From Lewinellaceae bacterium (GTDB taxonomy: Bacteria; Bacteroidota; Bacteroidia; Chitinophagales; Saprospiraceae): 64,000 nt of DNA. The translations under genes were made by a program, and so were the position numbers. Shown piece by piece: positions 7,827 through 16,812 of this stretch (position 1 is the first letter of the stretch; the number at the start of each line of letters is the position of its first letter). Below the pieces are notes generated by a model that did no database searches, was not told where the DNA came from, and saw nothing but the letters and a program-made list of their open reading frames with translations. The DNA is taken from positions 620,001 to 684,000 of the forward strand of contig JACJYO010000002.1 in the NCBI GenBank assembly GCA_020636075.1. Reading direction: 5' to 3'.

Positions 7827-8168
7827 CTAAATCTTCTCCAACCCGGCTTCATCACGCGCAATCCACGCCTTATCACCCCGGACGATGATCGGCCGTTCGA
7901 TCAGGATCGGGTGCTCCACCAGCGCTGTAATCCAGCCTTCGTCAGTCAGGTTTTTTCCCTGATAATTTTCCCTAAAAACGGCCTCCTTGGTTCGAATGAT
8001 CTCCAAGGGTTTCTTACCCAGTTTTTTTAACAAATCCCGGATTTCAGTGGCCGTCAGTGGCGTCTTCAGGTATTCGATCAGTTCAAAGGGCTTGCCGCTT
8101 TCTTCCAAAACCTGCAAGGCACAGCGGCTTTTCCCGCAACGGTTGTTATGATAAATGACTGTTTTCAT
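7827..8168 (-). CDS. Arsenate reductase-family protein (ArsC/Spx type)
   Basis: 113 residues from MKTVIYHN. It has the ArsC family's N-terminal NNRCGKSRCAL with the reactive Cys11, the central YLKTPLTATEIRDLLKKLG, and the late HPILIERPIIV with the conserved Arg. Such proteins reduce arsenate using glutaredoxin or glutathione, though many family members have unknown substrates. There are three codons of open frame upstream (MGL), but the shorter start is the family norm. It lies 48 bases downstream of the amidohydrolase gene and could be read with it. Confidence 0.85.
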   Translation of the reverse strand: MKTVIYHNNRCGKSRCALQVLEESGKPFELIEYLKTPLTATEIRDLLKKLGKKPLEIIRTKEAVFRENYQGKNLTDEGWITALVEHPILIERPIIVRGDKAWIARDEAGLEKI

Positions 8169-8216
8169 CAATCCCAATTTTAATATCCCAATATCCTAAT
8201 ATCCCAACATCCCACC
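8169..8216 (-). repeat. Short tandem repeats of GGGATATTR type
   Basis: Between the amidohydrolase stop and the next gene the minus strand carries imperfect 9-base units (GGGATGTTG, GGATATTAG, GATATTGGG and relatives). A similar array starts at the stop of the metalloprotease gene at 42.2 kb. Confidence 0.45.
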
Positions 8217-11200
8217 TCAATGCCCGCAAACACATTTTGCCTCCTGACAAGTGTGCGTCATGCCTGCACCATTGTATTGGCTGCCTGGCAATTCGAACCA
8301 GAATTTTCCGCACTTATGGTCGTAGTTGCCAATTTCGTTCAAGTTGTCGGCATCATACAGGCGGCCGTTTACCATCACGTAGCGGAGTTTTTCACTGTTG
8401 CGGATATTGGCAAGCGGGTTGGCATCCAGTACCAACAAGTCGGCCAGTTTGCCTGCAGCCAGCGAACCGATCTCCTTGTCCATACCCAAATAGCGGGCGC
8501 CATTGATCGTCGCACATTTCAATGCCTGGTGGTTCGACATACCGCCCTGCGCCAGCATCCAAAGTTCCCAATGTGCGCCCAGGCCCTGTAACTGCCCGTG
8601 CGAACCCAGGTTGATGTTGATACCGGCATCCTGCATTTTTTTCAGCTGTTTGCTCACCAGAATGTGGCCGTTTTCATACTCCTCGTCAGGGATCATTTCG
8701 CGATGGCGGGCCCGACTGTCAAGGATGTGCCGGGGCGTGAATTTCAGTAAGCGCTCATGTTTCCAAACCTCGCTTTTTTGATAAAAATAATATTCGCCAG
8801 TCATGGCGCCATAGCACACGATCAGGGTGGGGGTATTGTGGGCTTTTGTTTTACCCCAGAGTTTCAACACATCGTCGTAGATGGTGGCAACCGGAAGGTT
8901 GTGTTCAATGCCGGTGTGCCCGTCGACCACCTGATTGAGGTTGTGATAGAAAAAGGAGCCGCCCTCCGGCACTACTTCCATTTCCAATTCTCTCGCAGCG
9001 GCGATCACCTGCTGGCGCTGCTCCCGACGCGGCTGGTTGTAACTTTTCACGGAAAAAGCGCCCCAGGCTTTCGTCCGGCGCAGCGTACTTCGCGCATCAT
9101 CGAGGCTGTTGATCGGGGCTTTGAAATCGCCGTCGGCGCCGTACAAAATGGTGCCGGTGCTGTAGAGGCGCGGCCCGGTCATGCGGCCGGCACGCAACAT
9201 TTCTGCATTAGAAAACGCCATTTCGGAGTTGACCGACGGGTCATGCATCGTGGTCACTCCAAAAGCAAGATTGGCGTAGTATTCCCATTGCTTTTGCGGG
9301 TTGAGCCCGAAGCGGAAATTGCCCGAATGCGCATGCACATCCACAATGCCGGGCATGATGGTTTTTCCCTTGCAATCGATCCGTTTGGCATTGCCAAATG
9401 AATTTTCCCGGGAAAACCGGCGGTAGTCAGAAGCCGAACCGACAAAAACAATTTTATTTTGCCTGACGGCCAACATCCCGTTTTCGATTACTTGGTCACC
9501 CTCCATCGTGATGATCCGCGCATTTTCAAAAACGATACTGCCATCCGGCACATCTGTTTTCAGACGCAGCCCGATTTTCAGCCCGGATTCGGGCAAGGAT
9601 GGCAGACTGTCGGGAGCACCCGGCAGAAAAGTGAATCGATCCGCCAGGTCAAGCGTAAAGTATTCGCCACCCAAGGTGTAGTGTACTTTTTTGCTGTCGG
9701 ACGACCAATGGAGGTTGTATCCGGCGTCTTTGGCAATTTGGCTGACCGGAATCGCCTTGGTGTCGGCGCTCAGATCGATAGTTTGGCCGGGCGCCGGCAT
9801 GGCGCATACGTAGGCTTTGTGCAGTTCGGTGAACGCCAGCCAATTACCGTCGGGCGACAGGGCCCATTGGTTGACGTATTTGCTTTTAAACAACTCCCGC
9901 CGATCCTGACCATTCAAGTCAAAGGAAACCAGTTTTTTATCCAGCCCGCCGAACAGGTAGCCGCCGGTATTGACCAGGATGCGTTTGCCATCGGGGCTAA
10001 AATGTGGATTTTCACCTTCACCGGTAATGAAATTTTCTTCGGATACCTCCAAGAACCCGCCATATTTCAAATCCGATAAATCCAGTTTGTAAATTCCTGG
10101 TTTCAGGCCCCTGGCCGGGCCTTGTTCATCATTTCCATTTTGCACTTGAAAAACGATCTGCTTGCCGTCGGGCGCAAAACAGGGCGTACGGTAAATTGCC
10201 TCATCCGGGGACGTTACGGGCGTGGCTTCGCCTGAAGCCAGATCAACGGTCCAGATTTTCCCCCGGGCAATATCCACCCAACTCACGTAGACAACCGTTT
10301 TGCCATCGGGTGAAAAGGACGGCTCAAATTCCAGCTGATCTTCCGGTTCAAACCGGTTTGATTTGAATTTGCTGTAGTCCGTAACCAGCCGCTCCGGAGT
10401 GCCATCTGGTAGTTGCTTTTTATAAAGTTTACCGGCGGCGTTGAAAACCAGCGTTTTCCCGTCGGAGCTGGTGACCGCCTGGCGGACAGCTTTTACGTCA
10501 AATTCGTTTTCAAAAACCTTGTTATCAAAATGGAGGGTTTCTGCCACCTTGGTTTTGACCTTGCAGGAAAACGGAATTTCTTCGACCGGAACAGGCCGAA
10601 TCCCGGTTTCGCTTTCCGGGTCGTTGGTCCAGGTTTGTTTATTCAACACCTTCAATTTTTTAAAGGTGCCACCTGCCCAGATCACAATTTCATATTCCAT
10701 GGCATCCCCGTTTTTAACGGTCCGCCAAGAGAATCCAGGATAGCAACCAAAAATCGTCCAGGCCTCTTGCTGATCTTTATCCAGGTTTTCGTAAATCGGA
10801 TATTCCCAGCCGTAGTGCAAATTTCGTAGAAACAACACCGTTTTGGTATCCACACGGCGAACATAGGCCAGCCATCTGCCGTCGGGGCTGATTTGCGGCC
10901 GGCAGGCGCCACCGGAGCCGCCGGTTACATCTTCCACCTTTCCTTCGGTGCGGTCGTAGCGACGGATGGCAAAAATCTGTTTGAGTGGATCTTTATTGTA
11001 GTTGAACATCCCGCCCGGATACATGTCTTCGCTGAAGTAAATGTACCGACCATCGGGGCTTACCGAGGGTTCGTTGGCAGCGTCTTGCTGGTCATTTTTG
11101 CGCTTGGTCAGTTGGAGACCTTCACCGCCGGAAATATGGTACATCCAAAGTTCTCCGGCGCCGAGCGAGCGCGTGCTGGTGAAGTGCTTGCGGGCCACGA

Positions 11201-11633
11201 AATAATTTCCATCGGGCATCCAGCAGGGGTTGTTCAGCAGGCGAAAATTTTCTTTGGTAATCTGCCGGGCCTCGCTGCCATCGGCTTGCATCACCCAAAT
11301 ATTGTCGCCGCCGCCGGCATCGCTGGTGAACAAAATCTGGCTCCCATCGGGCGAGAACCGCGGCTGTACCTCCCAGGCGATACCGGAACGGATACAGGTG
11401 GCATCACCACCCGAAATTGGCATGGTGTAAATGTCGCCGAGCAGGTCGAAAGCAATGGTCCGGCCGTCGGGGCTAACATCGAGGTTCATCCAGGTGCCTT
11501 CAGTGACGGTAAATTCCACATCGGAATACGGTATACCATCCGGGTTGGAAACATCCCATTTCTTCTTATCATTTTGGGCAGAAACAATGGTGGCCAGCAT
11601 TAACAGCCAACAGCAAAGCGTAATTTTTTTCAT
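8217..11633 (-). CDS. Secreted TolB-propeller/amidohydrolase fusion protein
   Basis: 1138 residues with a signal peptide (KKITLCCWLLMLATIVSAQ). Residues of about 40-680 hold repeated PDG motifs (SPDGRTIAFD, SPDGSQILFTSD, SPDGRYIYFSED, SPDGKTVVYVSW) typical of a TolB/WD40-like propeller. Residues of about 710-1110 form an amidohydrolase domain with GIVDVHAHSGNF (metal-binding HxH), DGHTGIEHNLPV, GSHGQLQGLGAHWEL and the ending AAGKLADLLVLDANPL. The family includes imidazolonepropionase-like and prolidase-like hydrolases; the substrate is unknown. The Cys-rich tail (CQEAKCVCGH) is unusual. Confidence 0.88.
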   Translation of the reverse strand: MKKITLCCWLLMLATIVSAQNDKKKWDVSNPDGIPYSDVEFTVTEGTWMNLDVSPDGRTIAFDLLGDIYTMPISGGDATCIRSGIAWEVQPRFSPDGSQILFTSDAGGGDNIWVMQADGSEARQITKENFRLLNNPCWMPDGNYFVARKHFTSTRSLGAGELWMYHISGGEGLQLTKRKNDQQDAANEPSVSPDGRYIYFSEDMYPGGMFNYNKDPLKQIFAIRRYDRTEGKVEDVTGGSGGACRPQISPDGRWLAYVRRVDTKTVLFLRNLHYGWEYPIYENLDKDQQEAWTIFGCYPGFSWRTVKNGDAMEYEIVIWAGGTFKKLKVLNKQTWTNDPESETGIRPVPVEEIPFSCKVKTKVAETLHFDNKVFENEFDVKAVRQAVTSSDGKTLVFNAAGKLYKKQLPDGTPERLVTDYSKFKSNRFEPEDQLEFEPSFSPDGKTVVYVSWVDIARGKIWTVDLASGEATPVTSPDEAIYRTPCFAPDGKQIVFQVQNGNDEQGPARGLKPGIYKLDLSDLKYGGFLEVSEENFITGEGENPHFSPDGKRILVNTGGYLFGGLDKKLVSFDLNGQDRRELFKSKYVNQWALSPDGNWLAFTELHKAYVCAMPAPGQTIDLSADTKAIPVSQIAKDAGYNLHWSSDSKKVHYTLGGEYFTLDLADRFTFLPGAPDSLPSLPESGLKIGLRLKTDVPDGSIVFENARIITMEGDQVIENGMLAVRQNKIVFVGSASDYRRFSRENSFGNAKRIDCKGKTIMPGIVDVHAHSGNFRFGLNPQKQWEYYANLAFGVTTMHDPSVNSEMAFSNAEMLRAGRMTGPRLYSTGTILYGADGDFKAPINSLDDARSTLRRTKAWGAFSVKSYNQPRREQRQQVIAAARELEMEVVPEGGSFFYHNLNQVVDGHTGIEHNLPVATIYDDVLKLWGKTKAHNTPTLIVCYGAMTGEYYFYQKSEVWKHERLLKFTPRHILDSRARHREMIPDEEYENGHILVSKQLKKMQDAGININLGSHGQLQGLGAHWELWMLAQGGMSNHQALKCATINGARYLGMDKEIGSLAAGKLADLLVLDANPLANIRNSEKLRYVMVNGRLYDADNLNEIGNYDHKCGKFWFELPGSQYNGAGMTHTCQEAKCVCGH

Positions 11634-11679
11634 AGAAAACGGAACAGGCGCCGGGAAGCAAACCCCTGCTAATTAAAAA

Positions 11680-12099
11680 TTATCGTTGAATCGTGATCAA
11701 AGCCAGGCACAAAAACAGCCAGACCAGACCGGTTAGAATAATTGGCGGCCAAAAGGTGAAAAGTGCCATCAAAACAAAGCAGATTCCAAATACAAGCACG
11801 TTGATCCAGAGCACGCCCCGGTGCAAGTTGGTATCCTGAGACCGCCGAAGCAAAAAGTTGTTGAGCAGGCCGCCGAATAAATACAACAAGGTAAAGCAGG
11901 CACTCAGGGCCAGCATCAGTTCCTCGGTGGAAACATGCATGCCGGCAAGATCGCGCCGGTAGTTGCGCATTAGATCGAACAGCACACGTTCCTGCGCATT
12001 TTGCGGAACAGGAGTATTGAGAAAACTTAACGAATGGACCGCTGCAGTAATAAATTGGAAAATGATTGCGGTAGAAAACCAGGTTTTGTAGTTGCGCAT
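11680..12099 (-). CDS. Small four-helix membrane protein
   Basis: 139 residues with hydrophobic segments at about 7-26, 60-80, 93-113 and 117-136. The first part of the middle region (NAQERVLFDLMRNYRRDLAGMHVSTEELMLAL) is charged and probably faces one side of the membrane. A frame in another phase over the same DNA (11669-12106) is rich in Cys and Arg and is a shadow. It lies 46 bases upstream of the amidohydrolase on the same strand. I do not recognise the family and assign no function. Confidence 0.65.
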   Translation of the reverse strand: MRNYKTWFSTAIIFQFITAAVHSLSFLNTPVPQNAQERVLFDLMRNYRRDLAGMHVSTEELMLALSACFTLLYLFGGLLNNFLLRRSQDTNLHRGVLWINVLVFGICFVLMALFTFWPPIILTGLVWLFLCLALITIQR

Positions 12100-12174
12100 G
12101 GCTCAACTTTAAATTTTATGCGGCAAACTTACAGTTTAGCATGGAAGAAAGGTATTGAACCTGATTTTCAGAAA

Positions 12175-12214
12175 ACAAAAAAGCCATAGTGGCGAACTTT
12201 TGCGACTATGGCTT
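12175..12214 (-). terminator. Intrinsic terminator after the cytochrome-like lipoprotein gene
   Basis: A 10-bp stem, AAGCCATAGT (12181-12190) with ACTATGGCTT (12205-12214), followed on the minus strand by six T residues. It sits 21 bases past the stop of the 12235-12621 gene. Confidence 0.8.
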
Positions 12215-12234
12215 CCGATAGATTTCGGGCTATT

Positions 12235-12621
12235 TTATTCCGGGTAGCCGTTTTTAGCCCAACAGGCCAGTACATTTAGTGTAAGGGTCGGAAGTTTTGT
12301 GCCACCCTTCGGCATAGGTTCACAGCCTTCGCCGTGGTTAATAGCGCACAAGACATCCTGCGTTTGAAAGGCAACTTTAGCTGTTGCATAGGTGGAAAAG
12401 TCGTTTCCGTTGGATTTTGTTGCTGCATCATGGCAACCACTGAGTGCACAGGTGTTGTCCAGAATATTTTTCACAGCAAACGTGTAGGTATTGGCAATAG
12501 GATCAATGTTCGAACAATCGGCCTCTGCCAGGTAATCGCGCTTGCTTTCTTTTTCACAACTTGCCCAACCTAAACTGAGCAGCAGCGTTAATGCAGTGAG
12601 GAATGCAATGGGTAATTTCAT
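12235..12621 (-). CDS. Small exported protein with a CX4CH haem-like motif
   Basis: About 128 residues with an N-terminal signal ending near a Cys (LGWASC), so probably a lipoprotein, although the lipobox is weak. The mature part has NTCALSGCHDAATKS, a CX4CH variant of the c-type haem site, and HGEGCEPMPKGGTKLPTLTLNVLACWAKNGYPE, which places a Met and paired Cys as in small cytochrome-like domains of Bacteroidota and Planctomycetes. It may carry electrons outside the cytoplasm; haem binding is inferred only. A second start three codons upstream (12630) is possible. A terminator follows. Confidence 0.65.
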   Translation of the reverse strand: MKLPIAFLTALTLLLSLGWASCEKESKRDYLAEADCSNIDPIANTYTFAVKNILDNTCALSGCHDAATKSNGNDFSTYATAKVAFQTQDVLCAINHGEGCEPMPKGGTKLPTLTLNVLACWAKNGYPE

Positions 12622-12789
12622 AAAGGACATGATTTGGTGTACGATGTAAAGGGAATTGAGAACGCCAAAATATCTGGACTGGTACCAACGACGTTAAAAA
12701 TGTACCCGAACTGCCAAAAAAAGCAGTTTAGATTTCCGCCGCAGACCGTAAAAATCTTAAGCCTGCGCAGATCAGGTTGCCGGACTTTT

Positions 12790-12797
12790 TAAATTTG
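12790..12797 (+). promoter_or_regulatory. Promoter -7 box very close to a start codon
   Basis: TAAATTTG fits TAnnTTTG and ends only four bases before the ATG at 12802. If used, the mRNA would be leaderless or nearly so. Confidence 0.4.
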
Positions 12798-12801
12798 CAC
12801 T

Positions 12802-13182
12802 ATGTCGAACGACAACATACTGGACGATTTTGATTTCGATGACAGCCCTTATTTTGAAGAAAATTCAGGGGAGGTAGTTGCTAAATTTTATTCGGCGCTG
12901 GAAGCGGATGTAGCTGCGGCCCGTTTACGCGCGGAGGGTATTCCGTGTTTTATTGCCAACGCCGCCTCACAGTCGGTGCTCCCGCATCTGCAGTTGCTGG
13001 TTCGGCTGCACGTTCGCCCTGCCGATGCCGAACGCGCCCGCATACTGCTGGCCGAAGCAGCCATTGATACCCAGGAGTCGGCGTATGAAGTCACTGACAA
13101 TCGGGTGCTCACGATTCTGGCTATTTTGATCGGGTTGTTATTAGCAGTTTTGTTGGTGCGTGCGATTTGGGGTGTATATTAG
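12802..13182 (+). CDS. DUF2007-type small protein with C-terminal membrane anchor
   Basis: 126 residues. An acidic N-terminus (DNILDDFDFDDSPYFEE) precedes a ferredoxin-like DUF2007 segment at about 29-90 (VVAKFYSALEADVAAARLRAEGIPCFIANA, then LLVRLHVRPADAERARILLAEA). A single membrane helix ends the protein at about 102-122. DUF2007 proteins are thought to be small regulatory or binding modules; the function is unknown. It is followed 49 bases later by a polytopic membrane protein on the same strand. Confidence 0.75.
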   Translation: MSNDNILDDFDFDDSPYFEENSGEVVAKFYSALEADVAAARLRAEGIPCFIANAASQSVLPHLQLLVRLHVRPADAERARILLAEAAIDTQESAYEVTDNRVLTILAILIGLLLAVLLVRAIWGVY

Positions 13183-13231
13183 AGCCCGAATTACTTACAC
13201 TAATTTCGAAAGCCTGATACTATAGCTCATC

Positions 13232-14599
13232 ATGACCTTGCAAAACCTTAAATGGGCAGGCGCCATTGTGGCCGGCAGTTTTCTTCTTTCCTTTCTTGGT
13301 TTATATAATGGTTACCCATTTGTTTATCCCGACACTGGTTCTTATGTTTTTTCGGGGTTTCAAGGTGAGGTACCTATCGACCGGCCTATAACCTATGGGC
13401 TTTTCATCCGGCATAGTAGTATGGCTGAAAGTCTTTTTTGGGTGATGTACGCGCAGGGATTTTTAACCAGTTTGGTCATTTATTTTCTACTCCGGCAGAT
13501 TTATAACGCGATCACACCATTTGGATTTATAGGGCTGTTGTTAGTATTATCGGCTTGTACCTCCATTTCATTTTACACCTCTTTTTTGACCCCGGATTTG
13601 TTCACCCCAATTTTTTGGGCCTCCCTGGCAGTGTTGCTTTTCGGCAATTTATCGTTGCGCAACCTGATTGTCGTGACTTTTCTGGGCTGGTTTGCCCTGA
13701 TAATGCACAGTTCTACACTCGTTGCCGCCGTTGTGTTTACAATATTGTTGGTTGTTGCCAGTTTATCGGGGCGTTTTCGGGCTGTGATTCCATTCAAAAA
13801 AACTCTCCTGGTCGGAGCGCTTACGCTGGTTGGATGGCTTTCCGTCATGTCGATTCATGTCGCGTTTAAGGCTCCGTTTGCAGTTCAGCAAGCCGGTCCC
13901 GCGTTTTTTCTTGGACGTTTAAATGAAATTGGCTTGCTTAAACCCCATCTTGAAAAAGCCTGCGCCGATGGAAAAAACTATCCGATTTGTAAGTACAAGG
14001 ATCAAATTCCAGACGATTTTTTATGGGGGCAGGATAGTCCGTCAAGAAAAGATGGCGGTTGGGTTGCCCACAAATCAGAATACCAGGACATCATTTGGAA
14101 TATTCTGACAACACCACGTGACCTGAAAAATTTTGCCATTTTCGCCGTCAATGGAACACTGATGCAGCTGGCCTATTTCCGGATTGAAGATACCGGACCA
14201 ATGCGGGAAGAAACACCACCTTATGAAGCGGTCAAAAAATATTTCCCACGTGAATTGGTCAGTTACAAACTTGCACATCAACATCACAGAAATCATTTTT
14301 TAGACTTCAGCGGGCTTAATACCAGGCAACAATATCTGTTTTTCGGTTTTATATTGTTGTTGGCAGGAGTATGGCACCCCAGATTGCGCCGCCACATGGC
14401 TCGCCCCCTGCCTCACATGCTGATTTTTTGTGGAATTGCACTCTTAATCAATGCCTTTGTTTGCAGTACCTTTTCTACAGTGGTCTCCAGATACCAGGGG
14501 CGTTTGCTATGGCTGGCCATTCTGGTTGAATTAGTTGCGATCATCCAAATTGGGATGCATTGGTATGCCGAACGACAGGCTCAACAAAAAAGCATTTAA
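13232..14599 (+). CDS. Polytopic membrane protein (possible GT-C type), function unknown
   Basis: 455 residues with about ten hydrophobic helices. The first loop after helix 1 (NGYPFVYPDTGSYVFSGF followed by DRPITYGLF) has the acidic residue and aromatic pattern seen in the first extracytoplasmic loop of some GT-C-like integral membrane proteins. A large hydrophilic loop spans about 225-335. I do not recognise a named family, so a glycosyltransferase role is only a possibility. It converges with rimO, 10 bases away. Confidence 0.6.
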   Translation: MTLQNLKWAGAIVAGSFLLSFLGLYNGYPFVYPDTGSYVFSGFQGEVPIDRPITYGLFIRHSSMAESLFWVMYAQGFLTSLVIYFLLRQIYNAITPFGFIGLLLVLSACTSISFYTSFLTPDLFTPIFWASLAVLLFGNLSLRNLIVVTFLGWFALIMHSSTLVAAVVFTILLVVASLSGRFRAVIPFKKTLLVGALTLVGWLSVMSIHVAFKAPFAVQQAGPAFFLGRLNEIGLLKPHLEKACADGKNYPICKYKDQIPDDFLWGQDSPSRKDGGWVAHKSEYQDIIWNILTTPRDLKNFAIFAVNGTLMQLAYFRIEDTGPMREETPPYEAVKKYFPRELVSYKLAHQHHRNHFLDFSGLNTRQQYLFFGFILLLAGVWHPRLRRHMARPLPHMLIFCGIALLINAFVCSTFSTVVSRYQGRLLWLAILVELVAIIQIGMHWYAERQAQQKSI

Positions 14600-14609
14600 G
14601 AATTGGAGG

Positions 14610-15920
14610 CTAACTGACCTGGCCAAAAAGATCAAAATCTTCCGCATCCGTAATCCGGATGTTGGCAAAATCACCGATACGGACATAGTTGGACTTGGCG
14701 TCGACAAGCACTTCATTGTCCACCTCCGGTGAATCCGCTTCCGTGCGGCCGATAAAATAGGCGCCTTCCTTCCGGTCGAACAATGTTTTGAAAACCTGAC
14801 CGATTTTAGCCTGATTCTTTTGAAAAGAAATATCCTGCTGGGCTTCCATGAGTGCCTGAGCACGCTCCTCCTTGATTTCAGCTGGAACGTCATCCGCTAC
14901 TTCGTAGGCGCGCGTACTTTCCTCATGGGAATATTGGAATACGCCAACCCGTTCGAACTGCTGCTCCTGCACAAAATCGAGTAATGTTTCGAAATCGGCA
15001 TCCGTTTCACCGGGGTAGCCGACGAGGAATGTGGTGCGCAAAGCAATATCCGGTACTTTGGCCCGGATCTGGTCGAGCAATCGGCGGGTTTCATCCCGGG
15101 TAATTTGCCGGCGCATCGCTTCGAGCACCGGATCGCTGGCGTGCTGGAGGGGCATATCCAGATAATTGCAAATTTCCGGACGGGTGGCCATCACATCCAA
15201 TATTTCCAACGGGAATTTGCTGGGATAGGCGTAATGCAGGCGAATCCATTCAATGCCTTCCACATCGGCCAGGGCATGTAGCAGCCGCGGCAATTCGCGT
15301 TTTTTGTAAATATCCAGACCGTAGTAGGTCAGTTCCTGGGCAATCAGCATCAATTCCTTGACACCGCGCCGGGCCAGGTTGCGGGCTTCCAGCACCAATT
15401 CTTCGACCGGCCGACTGATGTGCGTACCCCGCATAAGCGGAATAGCGCAAAAGGAACAGGTGCGGTTACACCCTTCCGAAATCTTCAAATAGGCGTAATG
15501 CGGCAGTGTGGTGATCTGGCGTTCACCCAGCAATTCGTGTTTATAATCGGCGTCCAGGCGGGCCAATAATGCCGGCATCTCTAGGGTTCCGAAGTAGGCA
15601 TCGACTTCAGGAATGGCCTGTTCTAAATCATCTTTGTACCGCTGGGAGAGGCAACCGGTGACGTAAAGTTTATCGATCGCACCCTTTTTTTTCAAGCCGG
15701 CATGCTCCACAATCGCATCGATACTTTCCTGCTTGGCCAGATCGATAAAGCCACAGGTATTGATGACGACAATGTTGGCTTTTGTGTTCTCCTGTTCGTG
15801 CGAGACTTCATAATCGTTGCCGCGCAGTTGGGTGATCAGGTTTTCACTGTCAACCAGATTTTTGGAGCAACCCAGGGTAATTACATTTATTTTATCTTTT
15901 CGTAAGGTCTTCGTTTTCAT
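14610..15920 (-). CDS. rimO: Ribosomal protein S12 methylthiotransferase RimO
   Basis: 436 residues. A radical SAM enzyme that adds a methylthio group to a conserved aspartate of ribosomal protein S12. The N-terminal domain has three cluster cysteines (VITLGCSKN Cys18, NTCGF Cys56, VTGCLSQ Cys90). The radical SAM site is EGCNRTCSFCAIP with Cys151, 155 and 158. A TRAM-like domain ends the protein. KNLVDSE and RGTHISRP are typical of RimO rather than MiaB. The frame is open for 86 codons upstream, but MKTKTLRKDKINVITLG is the family start; the longer version would overlap the divergent DinB gene. Confidence 0.95.
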   Translation of the reverse strand: MKTKTLRKDKINVITLGCSKNLVDSENLITQLRGNDYEVSHEQENTKANIVVINTCGFIDLAKQESIDAIVEHAGLKKKGAIDKLYVTGCLSQRYKDDLEQAIPEVDAYFGTLEMPALLARLDADYKHELLGERQITTLPHYAYLKISEGCNRTCSFCAIPLMRGTHISRPVEELVLEARNLARRGVKELMLIAQELTYYGLDIYKKRELPRLLHALADVEGIEWIRLHYAYPSKFPLEILDVMATRPEICNYLDMPLQHASDPVLEAMRRQITRDETRRLLDQIRAKVPDIALRTTFLVGYPGETDADFETLLDFVQEQQFERVGVFQYSHEESTRAYEVADDVPAEIKEERAQALMEAQQDISFQKNQAKIGQVFKTLFDRKEGAYFIGRTEADSPEVDNEVLVDAKSNYVRIGDFANIRITDAEDFDLFGQVS

Positions 15921-16023
15921 AGAAATAATTCGACACCAAAACTTTAACAGCACAAAGGTCGGGCAAATCCCGCGGATTTTACGGATTCCTCTATTTTTGC
16001 GCCCCGCAATGCACCTGTACTCC

Positions 16024-16575
16024 ATGTCGCAACAAGATTTGATTGCCCAGTTAGAATCTGAACTTCGCGCCGCATTGGCCGAAATCCGTACCCGGTTTGC
16101 CACGCTTGATCCCAATGTGCTCCGGCACCGGCCTGCCCCCGAAGTTTGGAATATCCTCGAATGTATGGCACACCTCAACCGGTATGCTGACGACTACATT
16201 CCCGGAATCAACCGCGCCATCCATCGTGCCAAAGCACGTTGCTGGATGCCTGGCGACATGGTACTCTACACTGCCCGTGGCCGGCGCCTGGTACGCCGGG
16301 CTGATCCAGCCAATGGCAAAACCTACAAGACCAGCAAGCGCTACAACTTTACCCACCAGCCTGTGGAACCCGAAGTGATCAAGTCGCTCATTATCAAGTA
16401 TGAACAATTGCTCCGGATTCTGGAATCTGCCAAAGAAGTGGATATCAACCGCTCCACAGTCGACAAGGTAGGTTCCTGGTTTGGCAGGTATTCCCTGGGT
16501 AATCTGTTGGAATTTCTGATCAAACACAATCGCCGCCATCTGCAACAGGCGCAATCCTTGTTGGAAAAATCCTAA
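16024..16575 (+). CDS. DinB-like four-helix protein
   Basis: 183 residues from MSQQDLIAQLE (another Met lies five codons earlier at 16009). The pattern fits DinB/YfiT-like putative metalloenzymes: ETRFATLDPNVLRHRPAPEVWNILECMAHLNRYADDYI, with the first metal-type His (AHLNR), and a late FLIKHNRRHLQQAQ with the other histidines. Some members of this fold use bacillithiol or mycothiol; the role here is unknown. It is divergent from rimO, and its end lies 13 bases before the riboswitch promoter. Confidence 0.75.
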   Translation: MSQQDLIAQLESELRAALAEIRTRFATLDPNVLRHRPAPEVWNILECMAHLNRYADDYIPGINRAIHRAKARCWMPGDMVLYTARGRRLVRRADPANGKTYKTSKRYNFTHQPVEPEVIKSLIIKYEQLLRILESAKEVDINRSTVDKVGSWFGRYSLGNLLEFLIKHNRRHLQQAQSLLEKS

Positions 16576-16587
16576 GTTGGGATACGC

Positions 16588-16595
16588 TATCTTTG
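16588..16595 (+). promoter_or_regulatory. Promoter -7 box for the cobalamin riboswitch transcript
   Basis: TATCTTTG matches TAnnTTTG. A possible -33 TTG is at 16561-16563 (24-base spacing, slightly long). Transcription would start close to 16602, just before the riboswitch aptamer. Confidence 0.6.
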
Positions 16596-16601
16596 CCCTG
16601 G

Positions 16602-16812
16602 TTTTTGGTTCAACCTGCCAAACAGGTTGAGTAAAAGGGAACACCGGTGCAAATCCGGGGCAGTCCCCGCTGCTGTAAGTTTCAGGTTGTCGGATTAGAG
16701 CAATTTCATTATTGTATTATTCCGTTCGACAACGCTACACCGGCACTAAGCCACTTTCTCCAATTGGGAAGGGAAGGCGCCGGTTTGGGAAACAAGCCAG
16801 AAGACCTGCCAA
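16602..16812 (+). promoter_or_regulatory. Cobalamin riboswitch
   Basis: The aptamer is recognised from GGTTGAGTAAAAGGGAACAC, GTGCAAATCCGGGGCAGTCC, CCGCTGCTGTAAG, the internal GCCACT element, and the B12 box AGCCAGAAGACCTGCC at about 16795-16810. Cobalamin binding normally lowers expression of the downstream gene. A candidate expression platform is the TTGGCAGG at 16850-16857, which is exactly complementary to CCTGCCAA at 16805-16812 in the B12 box. A GGCTT/AAGCC hairpin lies between them (16831-16847). Its target is the BtuG-like lipoprotein at 16953. Confidence 0.95.

Noticed and set aside
8757..11603. Several long plus-strand frames opposite the amidohydrolase gene.
   Set aside because: They lack motifs and follow the codon pattern of the minus-strand gene read backwards.
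14610..16178. A longer rimO reading frame of 522 residues.
   Set aside because: The first 86 residues are low-complexity, overlap the divergent DinB gene, and are absent from the family start MKTKTLRKDK.
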